A DNA stretch of 64,000 nt. It comes from CAYTSA01 sp964440345 (GTDB lineage: Bacteria; Desulfobacterota; Desulfovibrionia; Desulfovibrionales; Desulfovibrionaceae). The notes under the pieces are model-generated. The model made no database searches. It was not told the DNA's origin and saw only the letters and a program-made list of their open reading frames with translations. The translations under genes and the position numbers were made by a program. Positions 33,774-41,339 of the stretch are shown one piece after another. Where the stretch lies: contig CAYTSA010000007.1 of assembly GCA_964440345.1 (NCBI GenBank), positions 1-64,000 of the forward strand, in the 5' to 3' direction. How positions within the stretch are numbered: the first letter of the stretch is position 1; every line of letters starts with the position of its first letter.

Positions 33774-33846
33774 TCAAGAGCCATACCAATCCGCAGCAAC
33801 ACACACGAATAAAAATTATTAAATATAATTCAGAATATTACAACAA
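33774..33846 (-). promoter_or_regulatory. Candidate promoters of glpX-prk
   Basis: In an AT-rich stretch, TTGTTG (33841-33846) and TTTAAT (33818-33823) are 17 bases apart on the minus strand, a fair sigma-70 promoter. Nearer the gene, TGGTATGGCTCTTGAA (from 33788) has TGG and TTG at the spacing of a -24/-12 promoter but GA in place of GC, so a sigma-54 promoter is only weakly supported. Confidence 0.4.
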
Positions 33847-33871
33847 AGAAATATCCGTTACGCACGCCGGC

Positions 33872-33936
33872 GGTGCGCCACTACCGACACAACCTTACGC
33901 ATCCTGGCCCTCCAGTTGAGCCGGTAGCGGCGCACC
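33872..33936. repeat. 15-bp inverted repeat downstream of the sigma-54 activator gene
   Basis: GGTGCGCCACTACCG (33872-33886) and CGGTAGCGGCGCACC (33922-33936) pair over 15 positions with one mismatch that becomes G-U when read on the minus strand. The spacer is 35 nt. It lies between the activator stop and the glpX promoter region. No T-run follows on the minus strand; it may act as a transcript-end or stability hairpin. Confidence 0.6.
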
Positions 33937-33958
33937 TATGGGCAGAGAACGGTGGGGC

Positions 33959-35353
33959 CTACAGCCTGTGCTTGCGCATTTTACGGTAAAACGTACGGCG
34001 GGGAATGCCAGAGAGACGGGACGCTTCACTGATGTTCCCATCGGCTTTGCGGATGTAATATTGCAATTCCTTGCGTTCAAAATTGGCTATGATCTTGTCG
34101 CGTTGCGAAGAAAAATCAGCGTCGCCGCCATTGGGCGCCTGGGCAAAGGTCTGCGGCTGAGTCTGGCTGTTGTCAGGCGGGGAACAAACCTCCACTTGAT
34201 TGCGGATTTCATACGGCAGGTCCGTAGCGTCAATGGCGTTGCCGCAACACAGAATGACGGCCCGCTCCAAGACGTTTTCCAGCTCCCGCACGTTGCCGGG
34301 CCAAGCGTAGTTTTCCAGCAACTGCAAGGCGGCTGGAGTAATGGCCTCCACCTTGGTATTCAGCTTTTCCTCCGCCTTTGTGAGAAAATGGTAGGCCAGA
34401 TAGGGAATGTCCATACGCCGGTCGCGCAGGGCGGGCAAATAAATCGTAAAGGTGTTAAAACGGTAGTAGAGATCAGTGCGGAAACTCCCATCCGCCACGG
34501 CTTTGGGCAAGTCTCTGTTGGTGGCGGCAATAACCCGGACGGTTACGTATCGGTTGCGCGTGGAGCCTACACGGCGAATTTCGCCAGTTTGCAGAAAGCG
34601 CAGCAGCTTTGCCTGCAATTCCAAGGGCATGTCGCCTATCTCGTCCAGAAACACCGTGCCCCCGTCAGCCTCCTCCAGAATGCCCATGCGGTCTGACTCA
34701 GCGCCGGTGAAAGCGCCCTTCTTGTAGCCGAACAGCTCGCTCTCCATGAGCGATGTGGAAAGGGCCGTGCAATTGATGGAAATGAAGGGCTTGTCTCGCA
34801 GACGGCTGGCCTGGTGCAGCGAACGCGCCGCCAGGTCCTTGCCTGTGCCGGTTTCGCCCAGAAGCAGCACGGTGGTGGGCGTGTCGGCCACTTTTGACAC
34901 AAGGTCCTTGACTTCCAGCATAAGCGGGGATTTGCCGATGATGCGCTCATCCCGGTGGAGATACCTTTCGTATTCCTTTTTCAGGGACTGCAACCGACGG
35001 GCCTTGCCGCTCTGCGTCCGGTACCCCATAGCCAGAATGCGCACCAGCCGGGCGGCTTGTGAGTCCAAGACTCGGACATTTTCGCCAACGTTCTGGCGAA
35101 TAAGATCGCTCACAGAGCTGTCGCCCGTGCAGTTGAGGGCCAACTGGAGTTCCGGTACAGACTGCAGTCCCAAAGGATCGCCAAAGAACTCTATGGACAG
35201 CTCCGCAGCCAGTTCCCGGCTTTCAGGCGCATCTGAAAAATCAAAGAACCCGAGCAGATTAACCCCTGGCAACTGCCGGAACGTTTCCAGCAGCCTGCCG
35301 CAACGCCGGGCTGTTCCCACGACCGCCAGATTGACCGTGCCCTTTCTCCACAT
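33959..35353 (-). CDS. Sigma-54-dependent activator with Rossmann-like N-terminal domain
   Basis: A 464-residue enhancer-binding protein. The AAA+ domain (about 135-365) has Walker A GETGTGKD, the sigma-54 contact loop GAFTGA, Walker B GGTVFLDEIGD and the arginine-finger region. A Fis-type helix-turn-helix closes the protein (ISEASRLSGIPRRTFYRKMRKHRL). The N-terminal ~125 residues are not a receiver, GAF or PAS domain: NLAVVGTARRCGRLLETFRQL, FFDFSD and LALNCTGDSS suggest a dinucleotide-binding, dehydrogenase-like fold that might sense NAD(P)H or a sugar phosphate. It follows rpe by 37 nt in the CBB cluster and may control these genes. The role is inferred. Confidence 0.85.
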   Translation of the reverse strand: MWRKGTVNLAVVGTARRCGRLLETFRQLPGVNLLGFFDFSDAPESRELAAELSIEFFGDPLGLQSVPELQLALNCTGDSSVSDLIRQNVGENVRVLDSQAARLVRILAMGYRTQSGKARRLQSLKKEYERYLHRDERIIGKSPLMLEVKDLVSKVADTPTTVLLLGETGTGKDLAARSLHQASRLRDKPFISINCTALSTSLMESELFGYKKGAFTGAESDRMGILEEADGGTVFLDEIGDMPLELQAKLLRFLQTGEIRRVGSTRNRYVTVRVIAATNRDLPKAVADGSFRTDLYYRFNTFTIYLPALRDRRMDIPYLAYHFLTKAEEKLNTKVEAITPAALQLLENYAWPGNVRELENVLERAVILCCGNAIDATDLPYEIRNQVEVCSPPDNSQTQPQTFAQAPNGGDADFSSQRDKIIANFERKELQYYIRKADGNISEASRLSGIPRRTFYRKMRKHRL

Positions 35354-35390
35354 GCCGATTTCGATATTGCAGCGCGCAGAAACCTGCTGC

Positions 35391-36068
35391 TCACGCCCCC
35401 TTGGCGGCGTTCATGAACTGCTGCAAGCGTTCGTCGTAAGGAGGGTGCTTGAAGAAGGCCGAGCCGGACACCAGGACGTCGACGCCGGCTTCCACCAGGG
35501 CGGCAGTGTTGTCCAGGGTCACGCCGCCGTCCACCTGGATAAGGGTCTGGGCGTTGCGCTTGTCGATGATTTCCCGCAGGTCGCGGACCTTGTCCAAGCA
35601 AAAGGGAATGAACATCTGCCCGCCAAAGCCTGGGTTCACGCTCATGATGAGCACCATGTACAGCTGCGGCAGCAGGTACTCTACTGCGCTAATTGGCGTA
35701 TGCGGATTCAACGACACGGCCGGCTTGGCGCCCAGCCTGGCAATTTCGCTGACAGTCCGTTCCAGATGCGTTTCCGCCTCGGCGTGCACGCAGACCAAGT
35801 CGGACCCCGCGTCCACAAAGTCTTTGATGTACCGGCCCGGATTTTCAATCATCAAATGCACGTCAAAAAACATCTGCGTGTGCGGCCGGCAAGCAGCGAT
35901 AACCGGCGGGCCAAAGGTGATGTTAGGCACAAACTGGCCGTCCATCACGTCCAGATGCGCCCACTCCACGCCAGCCTCTTCCAAAGCCTTCAGCTCGTCC
36001 TGCAAGCGGCTAAAGTCTGCGGAAAGCAGTGACGGCGACAAAATCATGTTGCGTTGTTCCTGGGCCAT
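35391..36068 (-). CDS. rpe: Ribulose-phosphate 3-epimerase
   Basis: A 225-residue TIM barrel that interconverts ribulose-5-phosphate and xylulose-5-phosphate. Signature regions: ILSPSLLSADFSRL, HLDVMDGQFVPNITFGP (metal-binding His and Asp), FDVHLMIENP, MSVNPGFGGQMFIP and IQVDGGVTLDN. Strong AAGGAGG precedes ATG 36068. In the CBB cycle it returns xylulose-5-phosphate from transketolase to ribulose-5-phosphate for Prk. It lies 90 nt after the aldolase gene, with a perfect GC-rich hairpin between. Confidence 0.95.
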   Translation of the reverse strand: MAQEQRNMILSPSLLSADFSRLQDELKALEEAGVEWAHLDVMDGQFVPNITFGPPVIAACRPHTQMFFDVHLMIENPGRYIKDFVDAGSDLVCVHAEAETHLERTVSEIARLGAKPAVSLNPHTPISAVEYLLPQLYMVLIMSVNPGFGGQMFIPFCLDKVRDLREIIDKRNAQTLIQVDGGVTLDNTAALVEAGVDVLVSGSAFFKHPPYDERLQQFMNAAKGA

Positions 36069-36116
36069 GAGTCCTCCCTTCCGGCACGGGGCCGGCCTGT
36101 TTGCGAAGGGCGCACT

Positions 36117-36148
36117 GTTCCGGCGCGCCGGCGTTGGCGCGCCGGAAC
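36117..36148. repeat. Perfect 13-bp GC-rich hairpin between fba and rpe
   Basis: GTTCCGGCGCGCC (36117-36129), loop GGCGTT, and its exact complement (36136-36148). No T-run follows on either strand, so it is not a typical terminator. Its position between two CBB genes fits an mRNA-stability or partial-termination element. A related palindrome CCGGCGCGCCGG lies at 32714-32725 between glpX and prk. Confidence 0.7.
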
Positions 36149-36158
36149 AAGCTGTCAG

Positions 36159-37223
36159 TTAGTTGATTTTGGGCTCGTATTCGCCGCGCTCGTAGCGCTC
36201 GAACATTTCCTCCAGAGACACGGGCTTGATGGACGAAGCCTTGCCCGCGGCGCCAAAAGCTTCGTACCGCTCCACACAAATGGACTTCATGGCGTCTCTG
36301 GCCACGTTCAAGTACTTGCGGGGGTCGAAGTTCTTGGGGTTCTCAGCCAGATGCCGGCGGATGGCCCCGGTGGAGGCCAGACGCAGGTCGGTGTCAATGT
36401 TCACCTTGCGCACGCCGTGCTTGATGCCTTCCACCAGCTCAGGCACTGGCACGCCATAAGTCTCGCCCAGCTCGCCGCCGTATTCGTTGACGATCTTCAA
36501 CCAGTCCTGGGGCACGGAGGAAGAACCGTGCATGACCAGATGAGTGCCAGGGATGCGGGCGTGGATTTCTTTGAGCCGGTCAATGGCCAGCACGTCGCCC
36601 GTAGGCGGTTTGGTGAACTTGTAGGCGCCGTGACTGGTGCCGATGGCGATGGCCAGGGCGTCCACCTTGGTCTTGGAGACAAAGTCGGCCGCCTGCTCCG
36701 GGTCGGTGAGCATCTGGTCGCGGGAAAGTTTGCCCTCGGCGCCCACGCCGTCTTCCTTGCCGGCAATTCCGGTTTCCAGAGAACCCAGCACGCCGAGCTC
36801 GCCTTCTACGGATACGCCGCAGGCGTGGGCCATTTCCGCCACCCTGGTGGTTACTTCCACGTTGTACTCGTACGTGGAGGGGGTCTTGCCGTCAGACATA
36901 AGCGAGCCGTCCATCATAACCGATGAAAAGCCGGACTGGATGGAACGGGCGCAGACTGAAGGCGAAGCGCCGTGGTCCTGGTGTACGCACAGGGGGATGT
37001 CCGGGTACTCGTCCATGGCCGCCTGCATGAGCTGGCGGATGAAAGCAGCGCCAGCGTATTTACGGGCGCCTGCGGAACCCTGCACGATGACCGGGCTGTC
37101 CGTCTCCCTGGCGGCCAGCATGATCGCCTGCAGTTGTTCCATATTGTTGACGTTGAAAGCGGGAATTCCGTAGCCGTGTTCTGCTGCGTGGTCCAACAGT
37201 TGACGCAATGAAATGAGCGCCAT
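36159..37223 (-). CDS. fba: Class II fructose-bisphosphate aldolase
   Basis: A 354-residue zinc-dependent aldolase. It condenses dihydroxyacetone phosphate with glyceraldehyde-3-phosphate, and in the CBB cycle also with erythrose-4-phosphate to make sedoheptulose bisphosphate. Motifs: CVHQDHGASPSV (metal His and catalytic Asp), EGELGVLGSLETGIAGKEDGVG, LVMHGSSSVP (zinc His) and GIKHGVRKVNIDTDLRLA. Length and sequence fit the CbbA/Fba-A subgroup used in autotrophs. ATG 37223 follows AAGGAGG; the longer frame to 37310 is unsupported. Confidence 0.95.
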   Translation of the reverse strand: MALISLRQLLDHAAEHGYGIPAFNVNNMEQLQAIMLAARETDSPVIVQGSAGARKYAGAAFIRQLMQAAMDEYPDIPLCVHQDHGASPSVCARSIQSGFSSVMMDGSLMSDGKTPSTYEYNVEVTTRVAEMAHACGVSVEGELGVLGSLETGIAGKEDGVGAEGKLSRDQMLTDPEQAADFVSKTKVDALAIAIGTSHGAYKFTKPPTGDVLAIDRLKEIHARIPGTHLVMHGSSSVPQDWLKIVNEYGGELGETYGVPVPELVEGIKHGVRKVNIDTDLRLASTGAIRRHLAENPKNFDPRKYLNVARDAMKSICVERYEAFGAAGKASSIKPVSLEEMFERYERGEYEPKIN

Positions 37224-37321
37224 GGTTCTCCTCCTTCCTGGGCTGTCTGAAGTTTGCTCCCGCGTACAAACGGGAGGCTGTTTCCCTTCCCAATATCGCT
37301 TGCTGCACACAGTTGTGCAGG

Positions 37322-37819
37322 TTACGGCGTCGACGGCGGCTTCAGGTGGTCTATCACCTTGCGAAACGCCTTTTTGCTTTCCGGGGTCTGAACTTCACTC
37401 AGGCTCTCCCGGTCCACATAGCTGATGGCCTGGCACGGGCACATGACCACACACACCGGAGCCATGCCCTGCTTGCGCCGTTTAGCGCACATATCGCACT
37501 TAACGATTGGCTGGTCTGGTCCGGTAATGAACACAGCGCCAAACGGACAAGCCGTGACGCAGTCCCGGGTTCGGCAATACACGCACCGCAACGGGTTCAA
37601 CCGTACCGCGCCGGAGTCGTCCTTGTACAGGGCATCGTTGGCGCAGGCTTTCACGCATTGCGGCGAGTCACAGTGCTGGCAATACAACGGCATCATCACG
37701 CCGTCCACTGTCCGGGTCATATGTATGCGGGCCTTTCCGTGCACAAAGGCGCAGACCTGCTCGCAGGTTTCGCAGCCTATGCATTTGGAATAGTCCATGT
37801 ACAGCCGATATTGAGACAT
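37322..37819 (-). CDS. 4Fe-4S ferredoxin-type electron-transfer protein (HycB/CooF-like)
   Basis: A 165-residue soluble protein with four cysteine clusters for 4Fe-4S centres: CIGCETCEQVCAF, CQHCDSPQCVKACANDA, CVYCRTRDCVTACPFGA and CDMCAKRRKQGMAPVCVVMCPCQAI. It resembles the small electron-transfer subunits of formate hydrogenlyase and CO dehydrogenase systems. The ATG at 37819 follows GAGGAG. It lies 7 nt after a GltD-like flavoprotein gene, so the two probably form a ferredoxin-flavoprotein complex transferring electrons to NAD(P). No signal peptide. Confidence 0.88.
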   Translation of the reverse strand: MSQYRLYMDYSKCIGCETCEQVCAFVHGKARIHMTRTVDGVMMPLYCQHCDSPQCVKACANDALYKDDSGAVRLNPLRCVYCRTRDCVTACPFGAVFITGPDQPIVKCDMCAKRRKQGMAPVCVVMCPCQAISYVDRESLSEVQTPESKKAFRKVIDHLKPPSTP

Positions 37820-37826
37820 ACGCTCC

Positions 37827-38927
37827 TCACACTCGCAAAGCGTCGCCGACCAGATCGCCGGCAAAGGAATATTCAGATTCGCGGCCCTGCTCCCTCAAGC
37901 TCAACCAGTGGGTGAGCGACCGCGCAGCGCGCAGCCCGGAGTAAATAGCCTTGCCTATCTTGGATGGCCCGGTCAATGCGTCGCCGGCTACAAACACCCC
38001 GTCCATGGAGGTCATTTGCAGCCAGTGCGCCTCGCCTCGGCGCAGGTTCTCCACGCCAAGCTGCCGGGCAAAGGGAATGGAGGGCCGGTCGCCAATGGCG
38101 GTGATGATCACGTCCACCGGCAAGATGCTTGGCGCACAAGCGTCCTTGGGCTGGGATTTTCCCCCGGGCGCCATCTCGCAGGCCACCAGCTCTAACCCTT
38201 CCACCTTGCCGTCGCCCACCACGCGCGTAGGGCTTTCCAGCTCTTTCCAGACAATGCCGTGGTCCACGCAGCAGTCAATCTCAAACTCGCCGCAGGGCGC
38301 ATCGCGCCGGGTGCGCCGGTAACAGAGAAAAACCTCCTCAGCGCCCTGCGCCAGAGCTGACTCAGCTGCGTCAATGGCGCTGTGCCCTGCGCCCACCACG
38401 GCCACGCGCTTGCCTTGCACGTCCACTGGCGAAAGCTTGCTGCTGTCGTATTGCGCGGCCCGGATGGGAAAAAGAAACTCCAGACTGGTGTACACGCCAG
38501 GCAAATCCTCGCCCGGCACGCCCATGGCCCGCGAAGACCAGGTCCCGGTGCAGATGATGACAGCGTCGTGGTCTGCAGCCATATCGCTCAAGCTGTAGAG
38601 GTTATCGCTAAAATCATCGCCGGTCTCCTCGTGCAAGGCTTTGGAGCCGGTGATCTTGGTCTTCATGTGAAAGGCCACCCCCCGGCTTTCCATCAGCCGG
38701 GCGCCGGCTTCTATTCGTTCCGCCGGAATGCGGTGGCCGGGTATGCCGAAGACCATCAATCCCCCGGGCGTGGGCAGTTTATCATATACGTGGACCTCAA
38801 AGCCCTTGCAGGCCAGATACCCCGCCGCGGCCAGACCCGAGGGTCCGGCCCCGACAATGGCTGCTTTGCGCCCGTTGGGCTCCGGTCGCTCTTTGCACAT
38901 AAAGGTAAAGTCTATGGCGTCTTGCAT
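37827..38927 (-). CDS. GltD-like FAD/NAD(P)-dependent oxidoreductase
   Basis: A 366-residue flavoprotein of the glutamate synthase small-chain/NfnB type. The FAD-binding GxGxxG motif is in AAIVGAGPSGLAAAGYLA, followed by KLPTPGGLMVFGIPGHRIP. The second Rossmann motif VAVVGAGHSAIDAAES binds NAD(P)H. The C-terminal VFVAGDALTGPSKIGKAIYSG contacts FAD. It lacks the N-terminal iron-sulfur domain of true GltD; the adjacent ferredoxin gene supplies clusters in trans. In this cluster a role in making NADPH or balancing ferredoxin and pyridine nucleotides for CO2 fixation is likely but inferred. ATG 38927 has AGAGG at better spacing than ATG 38933. Confidence 0.85.
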   Translation of the reverse strand: MQDAIDFTFMCKERPEPNGRKAAIVGAGPSGLAAAGYLACKGFEVHVYDKLPTPGGLMVFGIPGHRIPAERIEAGARLMESRGVAFHMKTKITGSKALHEETGDDFSDNLYSLSDMAADHDAVIICTGTWSSRAMGVPGEDLPGVYTSLEFLFPIRAAQYDSSKLSPVDVQGKRVAVVGAGHSAIDAAESALAQGAEEVFLCYRRTRRDAPCGEFEIDCCVDHGIVWKELESPTRVVGDGKVEGLELVACEMAPGGKSQPKDACAPSILPVDVIITAIGDRPSIPFARQLGVENLRRGEAHWLQMTSMDGVFVAGDALTGPSKIGKAIYSGLRAARSLTHWLSLREQGRESEYSFAGDLVGDALRV

Positions 38928-38948
38928 GCACATCGCCTCTTGCGTCTG

Positions 38949-40955
38949 TTATCCATTTTTCTGCAGCACCGACTCTGCAGCCTTTACCACGTTTTCCTTG
39001 GTAAAGCCAAAGAATTCGAAAAGCTCTTTGCCTGGGGCGGATTCGCCAAACCTGTCCATGCCTACCACTGCGCCGTCCAGGCCTACGTAAGCGCGCCAGA
39101 ACGGGGAACAGCCTGCCTCCACAGCCACCCGCGCCCGCACCGCCGGCGGCAGCACCTGATCGCGGTAAGCCGCGTCCTGTCTGTCGAACCGCTCAGTACA
39201 GGGCATGGAGACAACGCGCACCTTCACGCCCTTGCCAGTCAAGGCGTCGGCTGCGTCCATACACAGGCCAAGCTCAGAGCCGGTTCCAAGTAGAATAACG
39301 TCGGTTTGGCCCTCGCAGTCCTTGAGCACGTAGCCGCCGCGTTCTATGGCTGCTATCTGCTCCGGTGTCCGGTCCATTTGCGGCAATCCCTGGCGCGACA
39401 GAATCAGCATCGAAGGTTTATCCTCGTTGGTCAGCGCGCATTTCCAGGCTACAGCGGTTTCGGTATTATCCGCGGGCCGCCAAGTTTCGCTGTTGGGAAT
39501 GAGCCGCAACGAGGCCACGTGCTCCACAGGCTGGTGCGTGGGGCCGTCCTCGCCCACGCCGATGGAGTCGTGGGTAAGCACGTGGACCACCCGCAGGCGC
39601 ATCATGCCCGCCAGCCGAATGGCGTTGCGCATGTAGTCTGAAAACACCAGAAACGTACCGGCGTAGGGTATGAAACCGCCGTGTAGGGCCATGCCGTTCA
39701 TCATGGCGGCCATGGCGAACTCCCGGACGCCGTACTCCAGGTAGTTGCCGGCCATGTCGTCCTTGACGGCCAGTTTGGAAACCTGGGTTTTCGTGCCGTT
39801 GGAGCCAGACAGGTCCGCCGAGCCGCCAAAGAGCTCCGGCATGCGCTGCTTGAAGTCATAGAGGCTGGCCTGGGAAGCTTTGCGGGTGGCCAGGGAATCC
39901 TTGCGGTTTACAGCGTTTTGCACAGCCTCGCCGGCAACAGCGTCAAAACCGTCTGGCAACTGATGCGTCATGCGGCGCTGGAATTCCGCGGCTTCAGCGG
40001 GATATTCCTTGCGGTACGCGTCGAACAGCGCAGTCCATTCCGCCTGGCTTTTGGCGCCTCTTTTCTGGGCGTCCCAGCCCTGCCGCACAGCGTCAGGAAC
40101 CATGAACGGCTCCTCGTCCCAGCACATGAATTCGCGGGCGTTGCAGCAGCCGTCTTCTCCCAAGGGCGAACCGTGGCACTTGGCGCTGCCAGCGTGGTCT
40201 GGCGAACCGAAGCCAATCTGAGTGCGGCAGCAGATGAGGCTGGGCCGGCGCTGCACGGCCCGGGCTTCCTCCAGGGCGGCGCGCACGTCGTCGCCATCGT
40301 GGCCGTCCACGTCCCGGACCACGTGCCAGCCATAGGCCTCGAAGCGGCGCGCGGTCTTGTCTGCAAACCAGGTTTCCACGTTGCCCTCAATGGAAATGCC
40401 GTTGTCGTCGTACAGGGCGATGAGCTTACCCAGGCCGTAAGAGCCGGCCAGGGAGCAAGCCTCGTGGGAAAGCCCCTCCATCATGCAGCCGTCGCCCATG
40501 AACGCATAGGTGTAGTGGTCCACAATGTCGTATCCAGGCCGGTTGAACTGGGCGGCCAGCACGCGCTCGGCCAGAGCCATGCCCACGGCTGTGGCTATTC
40601 CCTGGCCCAGGGGGCCGGTGGTGGTTTCCACTCCGGGAGTCATTCCGTATTCTGGATGCCCAGGGGTCTTAGAGTGCATCTGGCGGAAATTCTTGATGTC
40701 CTCGATGCTCACATCATACCCTGTAAGATGCAAAACCGCGTAGAGGAGCATGGAGGCGTGCCCGTTGGAAAGAACAAACCGGTCGCGGTTGTACCAGCTC
40801 GGGTCCTCCGGGTTGTGCCGGAAAAAGCCGTTGAAAAGGGCTTCGGCCATATCGGCCATGCCCAGCGGCGCGCCAGGATGACCGGAATTGGCCTTCTGAA
40901 TGGCGTCCATGGAAAGAGCCCGAATAGCGTTGGCAAGCTGACGATGCGTGGTCAT
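38949..40955 (-). CDS. tkt: Transketolase
   Basis: A 668-residue thiamine-diphosphate enzyme that moves two-carbon units between sugar phosphates in the regenerative part of the CBB cycle. The TPP/Mg motif is GDGCMMEGLSHEACSLAGSYGLGKLIALYDDN. Other hallmarks are the N-terminal ANSGHPGAPLGMADMAEAL, TTTGPLGQG and the pyrimidine-domain HDSIGVGEDGPTHQPVEH. ATG 40955 follows AAGGAGG. The upstream 384-nt gap suggests its own promoter; gltD-like and ferredoxin genes follow at 21 and 7 nt. Confidence 0.96.
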   Translation of the reverse strand: MTTHRQLANAIRALSMDAIQKANSGHPGAPLGMADMAEALFNGFFRHNPEDPSWYNRDRFVLSNGHASMLLYAVLHLTGYDVSIEDIKNFRQMHSKTPGHPEYGMTPGVETTTGPLGQGIATAVGMALAERVLAAQFNRPGYDIVDHYTYAFMGDGCMMEGLSHEACSLAGSYGLGKLIALYDDNGISIEGNVETWFADKTARRFEAYGWHVVRDVDGHDGDDVRAALEEARAVQRRPSLICCRTQIGFGSPDHAGSAKCHGSPLGEDGCCNAREFMCWDEEPFMVPDAVRQGWDAQKRGAKSQAEWTALFDAYRKEYPAEAAEFQRRMTHQLPDGFDAVAGEAVQNAVNRKDSLATRKASQASLYDFKQRMPELFGGSADLSGSNGTKTQVSKLAVKDDMAGNYLEYGVREFAMAAMMNGMALHGGFIPYAGTFLVFSDYMRNAIRLAGMMRLRVVHVLTHDSIGVGEDGPTHQPVEHVASLRLIPNSETWRPADNTETAVAWKCALTNEDKPSMLILSRQGLPQMDRTPEQIAAIERGGYVLKDCEGQTDVILLGTGSELGLCMDAADALTGKGVKVRVVSMPCTERFDRQDAAYRDQVLPPAVRARVAVEAGCSPFWRAYVGLDGAVVGMDRFGESAPGKELFEFFGFTKENVVKAAESVLQKNG

Positions 40956-41339
40956 GTGAATCCCTCCTTGCGGCAAACGCCGCAGCTGGCCGTTTCCCTG
41001 TTACAGGACGGCGGAATGAATACGGCTGTAGATGCTGCACGCCTGCATGGCGCAAAACTGGCGCCCGCCCATATCGATAAAACGGCTCCATGCATGCAAC
41101 CGATTGCAGTTATGACGCATATGATCAGTGGCGACGTTCAGCGTGTGCAAATCTTCTCCCTATTGGCTCAAACAGAAACAAGAATCGTACCACGACGCTG
41201 CTCACTCAAAATGTGTCATCATTCAAAACCAATACAGCACATGAGCGCGCCATACGCACTGTGCCGCCACTGGCTCAGGCCGGGCGCAGCCGCCATGTCC
41301 TGAGACAGGCGTGACACACCTTGAGCCAACTCCGACGCT
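40956..41339. other. Upstream region of tkt with sigma-54-like site
   Basis: The 384-nt gap between the geranylgeranyl-reductase-family gene and tkt holds no credible gene. On the minus strand TGGTACGATTCTTGT (41178-41192) matches TGGCACG-N4-TTGC except for T at the fourth position and T for the final C, so it is a candidate -24/-12 promoter for the sigma-54 activator of this cluster. The -12 GC being GT weakens it. Confidence 0.4.
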
